Of a DNA stretch of 64,000 nucleotides, positions 1 to 8,886 are shown one piece after another. Each line of letters opens with the position of its first letter. Position 1 is the stretch's first letter. The stretch is from Mycolicibacterium sp. MU0050 (GTDB lineage: Bacteria; Actinomycetota; Actinomycetes; Mycobacteriales; Mycobacteriaceae). Where the stretch lies: the NCBI RefSeq assembly GCF_963378085.1, contig NZ_OY726395.1, positions 3,906,001-3,970,000 of the forward strand, in the 5' to 3' direction. Below the pieces are notes generated by a model. It saw nothing but the letters and a program-made list of their open reading frames with translations. It was not told where the DNA came from and did not search any database. The translations under genes were made by a program, and so were the position numbers.

Positions 1-195
1 CTCATCAAGGCGGTGATCTTCGGCGCCATCGTGGCCATCGTCTCCTGCCAGAAGGGCCTGTCCACGGTGGGCGGCCCGACCGGGGTGGCCAACTCCGTGA
101 ACGCCGCCGTCGTCGAATCGATCCTCATCCTGATGGTGGTCAACGTGGCCATCAGCCAGCTGTACATCATGATGTTCCCGCGGGTCGGGCTCTGA
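1..195 (+). CDS. yrbEA: YrbEA (MlaE-type permease), 3' end only, first mce operon
   Basis: This is the last 64 codons of a gene that begins before the window. The visible segment carries the conserved MlaE-permease end: a short amphipathic stretch with CQKGLSTVGGPTGVANSVN, then a final hydrophobic helix. YrbEA and YrbEB form the integral-membrane permease pair of Mce lipid importers, energised by the MceG ATPase encoded elsewhere. The yrbEB start follows the stop by one base, so the two are co-transcribed. The paralogue at 14475-15287 ends with a very similar segment (FKGLHAKGGPRGVADSVNEAVV), which supports the call. The number of missing N-terminal residues (about 200) is inferred from that paralogue. 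Confidence 0.93.
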   Translation, partial: LIKAVIFGAIVAIVSCQKGLSTVGGPTGVANSVNAAVVESILILMVVNVAISQLYIMMFPRVGL

Positions 196-196
196 C

Positions 197-1055
197 ATGA
201 CGGCAGCGACCTATACACCCAAGATCCTCGCGCCGTGGCGGTGGCTCTACCGACGGACGTCGGTGCCCCTCATCCGGCTCGGCCACATGCTGGTGTTCTT
301 CGTCCGGGCGTTGGCCGCGGTACCGGTCGCGCTGCGGCACTACCGCAACGAGTTCATCCGCCTGCTCTCCGATATCGCCTGGGGCAACGGCTCCCTGGTG
401 GTCGGCGGCGGGACGGCGGGCGTCGCGATCGTCCTCGGCATCACGGTCGGGGCGCTGGTCGGCATCGAGGGCTACAACTTCCTGGACCTGCTGGGCCTGG
501 GGCCCGCCACCGGCATCATCTCCTCGCTGGTCAACACCCGCGAGCTGGCGCCGATCGCCGCCTCGCTGGCGTTCGCCACCCAGGCCGGGTGCCGATTCAC
601 CGCGCAACTGGGATCCATGCGGATCGCCGAGGAGATCGACGCGCTCGAGGCGGTCGCCATCCGGCCCATCCCCTACCTGGTGACCACGCGCCTGATGGCC
701 TCGGTGGTCGCGGTGATCCCGCTGTACGCGGCGTGCCTGGCGGTCAGCTACCTGACCACGCAGTTGGTGGTGCGGATCATCAGCGGCGGCGCCACGGGCT
801 CCTACCTGCACTACTTCACCCTGATGCTGTCCGGCCAAGACATCGTCTACTCGTTGCTCAAGACCATCATCTTCGTGTGGATCGCCTCGACGGTGCAGTG
901 CTACTACGGCTTCTACGCCCTCGGGCGGCCCCGAGGGCGTCGGAGTCGCCGCCGGCCACGCCATGCGGGCCAGCATCACCGTGGTGATCATCGTCAACAT
1001 GCTGCTGACCATGGCGCTGTGGTCCGTGGACGCCGGAGCGAGGTTCGGGGGCTAG
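197..1055 (+). pseudogene. yrbEB: YrbEB (MlaE-type permease), frameshifted near the 3' end
   Basis: Second permease subunit of the first mce operon. Frame 2 reads from the ATG through the MlaE signature NTRELAPIAASLAFATQAGCRFTAQLGSMRIAEEIDALEA to CYYGFYA, then turns into arginine-rich nonsense. Dropping one C from the CCC at 918-920 restores SGGPEGVGVAAGHAMRAS and a last transmembrane helix, ending at TAG 1053-1055, directly abutting the mceA GTG. The same motif (YGYFASGGPEGVGQAAGRALR) is intact in the paralogue at 15284-16141. The missing piece, 44 residues with the final helix, would probably inactivate the permease. A sequencing or assembly indel is an equally good explanation. Without the indel the protein would be about 285 residues, the normal size. 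Confidence 0.85.
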
Positions 1056-2504
1056 GTGGCGAACTCATTGGAACCGGACGGCCGGGGCGTCACCGACCGG
1101 CAGCTGCTGGCCTGCGGGGCCGCCGTACTGATTGTGGCGCTGCTGATTTCGACCACCCTGGTGGTGAAGGCCACCGGCCGCCTCGACCCGCACGTGCGCG
1201 TGGTGGCCGCGCTTGCCAACGTCGGCGACGGCCTCCCGCAGCGCTCCGACGTCAAGTACCACGGCGTGCTCGTCGGAATGGTCAACGGCGTCACCCCCGC
1301 GGCGCACGGCCACCCCAACTACGTCGACATCGACCTCAAACCCGAGTACGCCCGGTCCATTCCGGCCTCGGTCACCGCGCGGGTGGTACCCAGCAACGTC
1401 TTCGCCGTCTCCTCGGTGCAGCTCGTCGACCGTGGCGCCGCGCCACCGATCCAGGCCGGCGCTCAGATACCCGAGGACACCGAGCTGCCCACGGTGCTGT
1501 TCCAGACCACCATCAGCAAGCTGCGCGACATCCTGGCCGCCACCGGACGCGGCCGCGAGGACAAGACCGTCGGCCTGTTGGCGGCGATCAACGCGGCGAC
1601 CGAGAACCGGCGCACCGAACTGCTCACCTCGGGCGCCCAACTCAACCGGCTGCTCGACGAACTCGACGCGATCGTGGCGACCGAACCCGGGCCCACGACG
1701 GTCTCGGCGCTGACCGCGGCCGCGCGCGGCCTGCAGAGCACGGCCCCCGAACTGGTCGACGCGCTGCACGAGGCGGTGGCGCCCATGCAGACGCTGGTGC
1801 AGCAGCGCGCGCAACTGTCGAACCTGCTCAGCGGTGGCCTGCACACCGTGGGCACCACCCACACTGCGCTGCACAATCATTCGGACCGCCTGGTGGGCAT
1901 CACCGCCGATCTGACGCCGGTACTCGGCGCCGTGAGCCAGACCGCGCACCACTTCCTGCCCGCCTTCCTCAAGATGAACGGCCTGTCCGAGAAGTACTTC
2001 AAAGAGGTCTACATGCCGGAGTACGGCATCGGGAACATGCGGGTGAACCTGTCGCTGACGCCGTCGTACAGCTACACCCGGGCCGACTGCCCGCAGTACG
2101 GCGAACTGAAGGGGCCCAGCTGCTTCACCGCGCCGCTGGTGCCCACCCGCCCCGAATTGCCGGATGTCCTGCTCCCGCAGAACTATCAACCGCCCAAGGA
2201 TCTGGCACCCCCACCCGGAACGGTGTTGGGCGCCAACGGCAACCTGGTCGCCGTCGGCCCGCCGTATGTGAACCCGAATCCCAGTCTTGCCGATCCGAAT
2301 CCGCCGCTGCCGCCCGGGATGAATCCGTCCCCGCCGGTGCCCGGCACCGCCAACCCGGCGCTGATACCGATCCCGCCCCCGCCGGTGCCGTTGTCACCGC
2401 CGGCTCCCGTGGCGCCGAAGCCGGGGCAGGCACCACCCGCACCCGCTCCGGGGCCGCCCGCCGGCCCGCCGGACGCCGGCTTCTCCGCTGAGAGGGGATC
2501 GTGA
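1056..2504 (+). CDS. mceA: MceA, first mce operon
   Basis: Substrate-binding-type Mce subunit (MlaD fold), anchored in the membrane and projecting through the periplasm as part of a lipid import shuttle. It has one N-terminal helix at about residues 17-38, then the MCE domain (residues ~45-120, with the RSDVKYHGVLVGMVNGV segment that follows the family pattern), a long helical region, and a proline-rich tail from about residue 360 to the end at 482. The GTG start touches the yrbEB stop. The stop overlaps the mceB start (GTGA). The proline-rich tail is common in mycobacterial MceA proteins and may lie in the cell wall, which is inference. Confidence 0.93.
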   Translation: MANSLEPDGRGVTDRQLLACGAAVLIVALLISTTLVVKATGRLDPHVRVVAALANVGDGLPQRSDVKYHGVLVGMVNGVTPAAHGHPNYVDIDLKPEYARSIPASVTARVVPSNVFAVSSVQLVDRGAAPPIQAGAQIPEDTELPTVLFQTTISKLRDILAATGRGREDKTVGLLAAINAATENRRTELLTSGAQLNRLLDELDAIVATEPGPTTVSALTAAARGLQSTAPELVDALHEAVAPMQTLVQQRAQLSNLLSGGLHTVGTTHTALHNHSDRLVGITADLTPVLGAVSQTAHHFLPAFLKMNGLSEKYFKEVYMPEYGIGNMRVNLSLTPSYSYTRADCPQYGELKGPSCFTAPLVPTRPELPDVLLPQNYQPPKDLAPPPGTVLGANGNLVAVGPPYVNPNPSLADPNPPLPPGMNPSPPVPGTANPALIPIPPPPVPLSPPAPVAPKPGQAPPAPAPGPPAGPPDAGFSAERGS

Positions 2505-3556
2505 TGAAGGACCGCGGCGCGACCATCGGCCTGGCGCTGTTCATGGTCGTGGCACTCACCCTGACCTGGCTGGTGTACGTCACCCTGCGCCGGGACGTCG
2601 CCGGCAGCACGGTGCCGTATGCGGCGATGGTCTCCGACGTCTTCGGACTGCGCGAGGGGGACGACGTCCGGATGGCCGGCGTGCGGGTCGGCCGGGTCGA
2701 AAAGATCGAGCTGCAGGGCGATCTGGCCAAGGTGTCGTTCGTCGTCCAGAGCGATCAGCAGGTGCTGGGCCGCACCGTGGCGTCGGTGACGTACCAGAAC
2801 ATCGTCGGCCAGCGTTACCTCGGACTGTCCCTGGGCAACCTCGGCGACCCCGGCCCGCTGCCGCCCGGCAGCGTGATCCCGGTCGAGCAGACCGACCCCT
2901 CGTTCGACGTCGGCACGCTGCTCAACGGCTACGAACCGCTGTTCAGCGTGCTCAACCCGCGCGACGCCGACAATCTGACCAAGGGCGTCATCGAGTCCCT
3001 GCAGGGCGACGAGACTTCGATCGCCGCGCTGGTGGACCAGACCTCGCGCCTGACCGAGTCGTTCGCCGGGCACGACGAGGAACTCGGCAAGGTCATCACC
3101 GACCTCAACTCGGTCGTCGGCAACCTGGCCCAGCACAACGACACCCTCGACGAGGTGATCGGCGAAACCCGTTCCATGGTCAGCACCTTCGATGCTCGCC
3201 GGCCGGAACTGATTGCGTCGATGGGCTCGATCTCCGCGGTGGTGCGACAGCTGTCGACCATCTCCGACGAGGTCTATCCGGACCTCAACGAACTCATCGT
3301 CCGCCAGCCGGGGTTCGCCCAGCACCTGGTCAGCATCGAAGAGCAACTGGCCTTCACCGGCGCCAACCTGCCGCTGCTGCTCAAGGGACTCGCGCGGGTC
3401 ACCAACGAGGGCGCCTACGTCAACGCCTACATCTGCGATCTGAACCTCACCGGGTTCTTCCCCGGCCTCAACGATGTCGTGCCGATCATCGTCGACGCCG
3501 CGAGCCCGGGAGACGGCGTCCGATACACCCCGAGATGCAGGAACACCGATGGCTGA
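2501..3556 (+). CDS. mceB: MceB, first mce operon
   Basis: Second Mce subunit, 351 residues. One transmembrane helix lies near residues 8-28, followed by an MCE/MlaD domain with FGLREGDDVRMAGVRVGRVEKI, then a long coiled region and a C-terminal segment with a conserved-looking cysteine (AYICDLNLTGF). The start is GTG at 2501, overlapping the mceA stop as GTGA, or the in-frame ATG at 2504; the protein differs by one residue. The stop overlaps mceC by 8 bases. It should assemble with MceA and MceC-F into the hetero-hexameric shuttle. Confidence 0.93.
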   Translation: MMKDRGATIGLALFMVVALTLTWLVYVTLRRDVAGSTVPYAAMVSDVFGLREGDDVRMAGVRVGRVEKIELQGDLAKVSFVVQSDQQVLGRTVASVTYQNIVGQRYLGLSLGNLGDPGPLPPGSVIPVEQTDPSFDVGTLLNGYEPLFSVLNPRDADNLTKGVIESLQGDETSIAALVDQTSRLTESFAGHDEELGKVITDLNSVVGNLAQHNDTLDEVIGETRSMVSTFDARRPELIASMGSISAVVRQLSTISDEVYPDLNELIVRQPGFAQHLVSIEEQLAFTGANLPLLLKGLARVTNEGAYVNAYICDLNLTGFFPGLNDVVPIIVDAASPGDGVRYTPRCRNTDG

Positions 3557-4586
3557 GAACACCCGCGCCCGGCGCCGCCCCCTGGAGGACCTGAACAAGA
3601 CCTGGCTCGGTGTCGTCGCGGTCGCCGTCGTGGCGGTCCTGGTGGGCGCGCTGCTGGCGGTCAAGGTCGCCGACGTGGGCTACCGGCACTACACCGCCAA
3701 GTTCGCGCAGGCCGCCGCCCTACGGGCGGGCAACCCGATCACCATCGCCGGCATCCCGGTGGGCGAGGTGACGCGCATGCGGCTGGCCGGCGACCACGTC
3801 GAAGCCGAGCTGAGGGTACGCGACGACATCGCGTTCGGGGAGAACTCGCGAGCCACCATCAAGATCACCACCATCCTGGGCTCGCGCTACCTGGCCTTGC
3901 ACCCCGCCGGCCCGGGGACGTTGCCGGACAACACCTTCGACCTCGACCACACCGAGGTCCCCTACGACCTACAGGAGGCACTGGCCGACGTCACCACCAC
4001 CTTCGAGCAGGTCGATTCGGACAAGTTCGCCGAGACCCTGGGCATCCTGGGCAAGCAGATGGAATCCCTGCCGGCCATCGTGCCGCAGGCCATGACCAAC
4101 ACCCACACCCTGGCCACCATCATCGCCGAGCGACGCGACCAACTCGGGTCGCTGCTCAAGACCACCGAGACGGTGACCAACACGCTGCGTCGGCAGCAAT
4201 CCACGCTCGGCAGCCTGGTGAACCAGGGCAACAGCCTGGTGGGCGAGTTCGTCGCGCGACGGGACTCGTTCCGGGCCATGATGGCCGGCCTGACCAACCT
4301 CGTCGAGACCCTCTCCGACACCTTCATCGAGGAACGCCCGGAACTCGAGGCCCTGCTCCAAGACGTCCGCGAGTTGACCGACATGCTCGGCCAGCACGAC
4401 GACCTGCTGCGCAGCATCCTGCAATCCGGGCCGGTGGCCCTGCGCGGTATCGCCAACGCCACCGGAAACGGCAACGCGGCCAGCCTGTTCGCCCCCGGCG
4501 GCTTGCTCATCGACTCGTGGATGTGCGCCATCAGTGGCCGCGCCGAACAGTTCGGGATGATCCAGTACTACCAGGACTGCGAATGA
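3549..4586 (+). CDS. mceC: MceC, first mce operon
   Basis: Third Mce subunit, 345 residues from ATG 3549. The frame is open further upstream (to 3474), but the upstream part lies wholly inside mceB, and the ATG at 3549 overlaps its stop by 8 bases as expected for translational coupling. A helix at about residues 17-40 is followed by the MCE domain (ALRAGNPITIAGIPVGEVTRMRLAGDHVEAEL), then a long alpha-helical region and a short tail ending with MCAISGR and YYQDCE cysteines. Role as for the other Mce subunits. The stop overlaps mceD as ATGA. Confidence 0.92.
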   Translation: MAENTRARRRPLEDLNKTWLGVVAVAVVAVLVGALLAVKVADVGYRHYTAKFAQAAALRAGNPITIAGIPVGEVTRMRLAGDHVEAELRVRDDIAFGENSRATIKITTILGSRYLALHPAGPGTLPDNTFDLDHTEVPYDLQEALADVTTTFEQVDSDKFAETLGILGKQMESLPAIVPQAMTNTHTLATIIAERRDQLGSLLKTTETVTNTLRRQQSTLGSLVNQGNSLVGEFVARRDSFRAMMAGLTNLVETLSDTFIEERPELEALLQDVRELTDMLGQHDDLLRSILQSGPVALRGIANATGNGNAASLFAPGGLLIDSWMCAISGRAEQFGMIQYYQDCE

Positions 4587-5698
4587 TGAGCTCCCGCACC
4601 AGGTTTGCCGTCGTCCTCGTCACCGCGGCCGTCGTCGCGCTCATCGCGGCGGGCGCCGGCTGGTTCTACCTACAGGGCAGGAACACCATCACCGTCACCG
4701 CCCAGTTCGACAGCGCCGCGGGACTCTACGAAGGCAACACCGTTGCGGTGCTGGGGATGCCGGTGGGCCAGGTCACCAAGATCACCCCGAAGGGCGGCTA
4801 CGTCGAGGTCGACTTCACCGTGGACGCCGACGTCGCGGTCCCCGCCGACGTCCAGGCCGTCACCATCTCGAACTCCATCCTGACCGACCGCCAGGTGGAA
4901 CTGACCCCCGCCTACAGCGGCGGACCCCGCCTGCAGGACCACGCCACCATCGGTCTGGACCGCACCAAGACGCCGGTCGAGTTCGCCCGCGTGCTCGACG
5001 TGCTGGACAAGATGGCCGGATCGCTGCGCGGTGACGGCCAGGGCGGCGGGCCGTTGGCCGCCGTCGTCGACGCCAGCGCCGCCATCGCCGACGGCAACGG
5101 CCAACTGATGAAGGACGCGCTGGGCGAACTGTCGAACGCGTTGCGGCTCAGTTCCGATCGCGGCGACGTCACCCGGGATCAGCTGACCACCATCATCCGC
5201 AATCTCAGTTCGCTGTTGCAGGCCGCCGCCGACAACGACGCCACGCTGCGCGAGTTCGGTTCCTCGGTACGCGCGCTGAGCCAGATCCTCGCCGACGAGA
5301 ACCTGGGCACGGGGGTCACCGGCCAGAAGATCAACGAGGTGGTCACGCAACTCAGCGAGGTGCTCGACACCCACCGCGACGCCATCAAACAGATTGTCGC
5401 CAATGGCGATACTTCGTTGATCACCACGGTGGAGCACCGGCGCGACCTGGCCGAGTTCCTGGATGTCGCCCCGTTGACCCTGGACAACATCTACAACGTC
5501 ATCGACCAGAAGAACGGGGCGGCGCGCGCGCACGTGCTGGTCGACAAGGTGCTGTTCGACACCCAGACCATCAAGGAGGTCTGCAACATGATGGGTCTGC
5601 GCCAACTCGGATGCAGCACCGGCACACTGCAGGACTTCGGCCCGGACTTCGGGTTGTCCTACGTGCTCGACGGCCTGGCCGCCATGGGGCAGAAATGA
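4583..5698 (+). CDS. mceD: MceD, first mce operon
   Basis: Fourth Mce subunit, about 372 residues. The start is ATG 4583, overlapping the mceC stop as ATGA; ATG 4586 is also in frame. An N-terminal helix (residues ~7-29) precedes an MCE domain with the signature GLYEGNTVAVLGMPVGQVTKI, then a helical coiled region and a C-terminal segment with two cysteines (EVCNMMGLRQLGC). The stop overlaps mceE as ATGA. Two starting frames upstream of 4583 lie inside mceC and are not needed. Confidence 0.92.
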   Translation: MMSSRTRFAVVLVTAAVVALIAAGAGWFYLQGRNTITVTAQFDSAAGLYEGNTVAVLGMPVGQVTKITPKGGYVEVDFTVDADVAVPADVQAVTISNSILTDRQVELTPAYSGGPRLQDHATIGLDRTKTPVEFARVLDVLDKMAGSLRGDGQGGGPLAAVVDASAAIADGNGQLMKDALGELSNALRLSSDRGDVTRDQLTTIIRNLSSLLQAAADNDATLREFGSSVRALSQILADENLGTGVTGQKINEVVTQLSEVLDTHRDAIKQIVANGDTSLITTVEHRRDLAEFLDVAPLTLDNIYNVIDQKNGAARAHVLVDKVLFDTQTIKEVCNMMGLRQLGCSTGTLQDFGPDFGLSYVLDGLAAMGQK

Positions 5699-6915
5699 GC
5701 ACCCCGCGCCGTCGCCGCGGCGGTTACCTGGCCCCGCTGCTGCTCGCGGCCACGGTCGGGGTATCCGGCTGTGCCACAGAGGGTTTGAGCAGCCTGCCGC
5801 TGCCCGCCCCCGGTGTCGGCTCCGGCGGCTACACCATCACCGCGGTGTTCGGCAACGCGCTCAACCTGCCCTCGGACGCCAAGGTGAAGCTGGCCGGCGC
5901 CGACGTCGGCCAGATGGAATCGATGGTGGCCGCCGACTACACGGCGGTGGCGACGCTGCGCATCATGGACGGTGTCCGGCTACCGCAGGGCACCACGGCC
6001 GAATTGCGTTCGGCCACACCGCTGGGCGATGTCTTCATTTCCGTCCGGCCGCCCGACGACGCGGCCCCGGACGCGCCGCTGCTGGGTGAGGGCGACATCA
6101 TCGACCTGGAGTCCACCGCCTCGGCGGCCACCGTCGAATCGGTGCTCGGCTCGGCCGCGATCCTGGTCAACGGCGGCGCCGTGCGCAACTTCACCAACAT
6201 CATCAACGGCCTCGGCAAGGCCACCGGCGATCAGGGCCAGGCGTTCGGCGCCCTGATCAACAAGACCAACCGCACCCTGGGCAAGCTCAACGCCCGGTCC
6301 GACGAGATCTCCACCGCGATCTCCGAGACCAACAGCCTGGTGGCCGCCATCGAGACCAAAAACGACGAACTGGGCAACCTGATGAGCGAGGCCGGACCGG
6401 CCGCGAACACCCTGGCCGAGCACACCACCGGCATCGCCGATCTGGTGAGCATGGTCGGCGACGCCGGCGTCCAACTGCGCAAGTTCCCGTCGATCGCGGG
6501 TACCGACACCAGCGGGCGCAGCGTGATCGCCGACGCCAACCAGATCGCCGCCGCCTGGAACGACCTGGTGCTGGCCCCCGACGCCACGTTGTACTCGCTG
6601 AACCGGCTGATGCCGCCGCTGATCAAGGGGACGGCGGGCAACTCACTGGCCACCCGCGCCAGCATCGACCGCCTGATCCTGGGTTCGATTCCCGACATCG
6701 GCTTCGCGGGCGACCCCGGCCTGCACGGCCCCAAGCGCTACAACTGGGAGCAGATGGTCGGGTCGTTCAAGTACACGTTGTGGCGCCTGCAGGAGCGGAT
6801 CGTCGGCAAGGGGCCCGGCGTCCCGCAGGTGCCCGTGCAGCCGAGCCCCACCGAACCGGGGCAGGTGGTGCTCGCACCGCAACCCGGTCCCCCTCCGGCC
6901 GAGGCGCCGCGGTGA
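5695..6915 (+). CDS. mceE: MceE, lipoprotein subunit, first mce operon
   Basis: Fifth Mce subunit, 406 residues, the lipoprotein member (LprK type). The N-terminus has four arginines, a short hydrophobic stretch and the lipobox VSGC with Cys26, so it should be lipidated and anchored outside the membrane. The MCE domain follows (LPSDAKVKLAGADVGQMESM), then coiled helices and a proline-rich C-terminus. The ATG start overlaps the mceD stop as ATGA and the stop overlaps the mceF GTG. The frame is open back to 5611 but that part lies inside mceD. Contrast the second operon, whose MceE has no lipobox. Confidence 0.93.
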   Translation: MSTPRRRRGGYLAPLLLAATVGVSGCATEGLSSLPLPAPGVGSGGYTITAVFGNALNLPSDAKVKLAGADVGQMESMVAADYTAVATLRIMDGVRLPQGTTAELRSATPLGDVFISVRPPDDAAPDAPLLGEGDIIDLESTASAATVESVLGSAAILVNGGAVRNFTNIINGLGKATGDQGQAFGALINKTNRTLGKLNARSDEISTAISETNSLVAAIETKNDELGNLMSEAGPAANTLAEHTTGIADLVSMVGDAGVQLRKFPSIAGTDTSGRSVIADANQIAAAWNDLVLAPDATLYSLNRLMPPLIKGTAGNSLATRASIDRLILGSIPDIGFAGDPGLHGPKRYNWEQMVGSFKYTLWRLQERIVGKGPGVPQVPVQPSPTEPGQVVLAPQPGPPPAEAPR

Positions 6916-8198
6916 TCGGCGCGGTTGCCGACGGCATCGTCGGGGTGGTGCGGGCCGGTCACCGCAAGCGCGCGTGGCTGTCCGGGGCCGCCCTGGTGCT
7001 CACGCTGGTCGTGGCCACCGCCTACCTGTTGTTGGGGGCGCTGCGGGTCAACCCGTTCGCGTCGAGCTACCGGATCACCGTCGAGTTGCCGGAGTCCGCC
7101 GGGCTGCTGCCCAATCAGGACGTGACGCTGCGCGGCGTGCCGGTCGGGCGCGTCGAGCGCCTCGACATCACCCCGGCCGGCGTCAACGCGGTGGTCAACG
7201 TGAAGTCGACGGTCCAGATCCCGGAGTCGAGCGATGTTCGGGTGTCAGGCCTTTCGCCCGCCGGCGAGCAGTACATCGACTTCGCGGCCGACTCCGACGC
7301 CGGGCCCTTCCTGGAGGACGGCAGCGTCGTGGGCGACGGCCGGGCCACCGTGCCGGTCAGCCTCGCCAACCTGTTGGCCAACGCCGACGGCGCGCTGGCC
7401 CAGGTCGACACCGAGAAGATCGAGCTGATCAAGGACGAGCTGAGCCTGAGCCAGGCCGGCCCGCAGAAGCTGGCCGACATCATCGACGGGGGCACGTTCC
7501 TGCTCTCGACGCTGGATTCGGTGCTGCCCGAGACCAGCAGCATGCTGCGGACCAGCCGCGTGGTGCTGACCCTGGCGGACGACAAGAACGCCGGCATCGC
7601 GGTGGCCGCCGACAATCTGCGTCGGACACTGACCGGCGTCAGCAGCATGCGGGAGGGTTTCCGACGCCTGACCGAACAGACGCCCGCGGCGCTGACCTCC
7701 GTCGACAACCTGTTCCTGGACAACTCCGACACCATGGTCCAGCTCCTGGGCAACCTCACGACCACGGCCCGGCTGCTGTACCTGCGGGTGCCCGCACTGC
7801 ACGCGCTGTTCCCGGATCACCGCACCTCGGTGCTCGACGCGTTCGGCAGCGTCATGCACCACAACGGACTGTGGGCCACCGCGGACATCTACACGCGCTA
7901 CTCCTGCGATTACGGCACGCCGCGGAGGGCGCCGTCGGCCGCCGACTTCGCCGAGCCGTTCATGTACACCTACTGCCGCGACGACCATCCCGGGGTGTTG
8001 GTGCGCGGCGCCAAGAACGCCCCGCGCCCCGCCGAGGCGGACAACGGGGCCGGCCCGCCCGCGGGCGCCGACCTGGGCCGGCAGACGGATCCGACGCCCC
8101 GCGGCCGCTTCACGATTCCCACCCCGTACGGCGGCCCGCGGCTGCCGATCGAACCCCCCCCGTTGACCCCGACAGTCAGAGAAAGGAGACTGACTTGA
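6912..8198 (+). CDS. mceF: MceF, first mce operon
   Basis: Sixth Mce subunit, 428 residues from GTG 6912, which overlaps the mceE stop as GTGA. A transmembrane helix lies at about residues 22-44, then the MCE domain (GLLPNQDVTLRGVPVGRVERLDI), helical region, and a tail rich in proline and alanine typical of MceF (GVLVRGAKNAPRPAEADNGAG). It completes the six-protein Mce shuttle of this operon. The TGA stop overlaps the TTG start of the following Mce-associated gene. Confidence 0.92.
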   Translation: MIGAVADGIVGVVRAGHRKRAWLSGAALVLTLVVATAYLLLGALRVNPFASSYRITVELPESAGLLPNQDVTLRGVPVGRVERLDITPAGVNAVVNVKSTVQIPESSDVRVSGLSPAGEQYIDFAADSDAGPFLEDGSVVGDGRATVPVSLANLLANADGALAQVDTEKIELIKDELSLSQAGPQKLADIIDGGTFLLSTLDSVLPETSSMLRTSRVVLTLADDKNAGIAVAADNLRRTLTGVSSMREGFRRLTEQTPAALTSVDNLFLDNSDTMVQLLGNLTTTARLLYLRVPALHALFPDHRTSVLDAFGSVMHHNGLWATADIYTRYSCDYGTPRRAPSAADFAEPFMYTYCRDDHPGVLVRGAKNAPRPAEADNGAGPPAGADLGRQTDPTPRGRFTIPTPYGGPRLPIEPPPLTPTVRERRLT

Positions 8199-8878
8199 CT
8201 GTGACCACTGACAAGAAGACCACGGACGCAAAGACCACGGACGCGAAGACCACGGACGCGAACTCCGACTCCAAGCCCGAAGAACTCACCGAGCCCACCG
8301 AGGAGGCCGCACCGACCGAGGAGACCGCCGAGGACGCCACGGAGAACACGGAGACCCCGGAGAACTCCGAGCCCGCCGAGACCACGGCAGCACCGTCCTC
8401 CGGCAAGCGTGGCCTGCTGATCGGCGCGGTCGCGGTGGTGCTGGTCGCCGCGCTGGCGGGGGCGGGGTTCCTGGGCTGGAAACTGTGGGACGTCACCAGC
8501 GTCGAGGAGGCCGGCCGGCAGGCGCAGGAGGCCGCAAACGCCTACGCGCAGGTGCTCACCAGCATCGACTCGAACAAGGTCGACGAGAACTTCAACCAGG
8601 TACTCGACGGCGCGACCGGCGAATTCAAGGACATGTACTCGCAGTCCAGCACGCAGTTGCGCCAACTGCTCATCGACAACAAGGCCACCGCGCACGGCGT
8701 GGTGGTGGATTCCGCGGTGCAGTCGGCGACCCGCGACAAGGTCGTGGTGTTGCTGTTCGTCGACCAGTCGGTGTCCAACACCAATATCCCGGACCCGCGC
8801 ATCGACCGCAGCCGGATCAAGATGACCATGGAGCTGGTCGACGACCGTTGGCGCGCAAGCAAAGTCGAGCTGCCCTGA
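8195..8878 (+). CDS. Mce-associated membrane protein (Mas)
   Basis: About 227 residues. A long acidic, Thr/Glu-rich N-terminal cytoplasmic segment (residues 1-70) contains a triple KTTDA repeat, then one transmembrane helix (~73-95), then an extracytoplasmic domain of about 130 residues of the NTF2-like fold seen in Mas proteins (SVEEAGRQAQEAANAYAQVLTSID through ELVDDRWRASKVELP). Mas proteins are encoded at the end of mce operons and are thought to stabilise the complexes. The start is TTG 8195, which overlaps the mceF stop and sits about 6 bases after GAAAGGAG (8181-8188). GTG 8201 is a possible alternative at 12 bases. Confidence 0.88.
   Translation: MTVTTDKKTTDAKTTDAKTTDANSDSKPEELTEPTEEAAPTEETAEDATENTETPENSEPAETTAAPSSGKRGLLIGAVAVVLVAALAGAGFLGWKLWDVTSVEEAGRQAQEAANAYAQVLTSIDSNKVDENFNQVLDGATGEFKDMYSQSSTQLRQLLIDNKATAHGVVVDSAVQSATRDKVVVLLFVDQSVSNTNIPDPRIDRSRIKMTMELVDDRWRASKVELP
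8216..8260 (+). repeat. Three in-frame 15-bp tandem repeats coding for KTTDA
   Basis: Three nearly identical 15-base units of the form AAGACCACGGACGCN encode KTTDA three times in the acidic N-terminal tail of the Mas protein. The unit length is a multiple of three, so copy-number change would keep the frame. This looks like a slippage-prone microsatellite in a disordered region. Confidence 0.9.
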
Positions 8879-8886
8879 GCACGGCC

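Noticed and set aside
917..923. Programmed ribosomal frameshifting in yrbEB
   Set aside because: No slippery heptamer or downstream pseudoknot is obvious, and the intact paralogue is not frameshifted.
921..2491. The continuation of the yrbEB frame as a 764-residue fusion
   Set aside because: After the frameshift it is arginine-rich out-of-frame reading across mceA, with no domain similarity.
2186..3664. A 492-residue minus-strand ORF antisense to mceB
   Set aside because: Codon-bias shadow typical of high-GC DNA; the plus-strand Mce frames are clearly coding.
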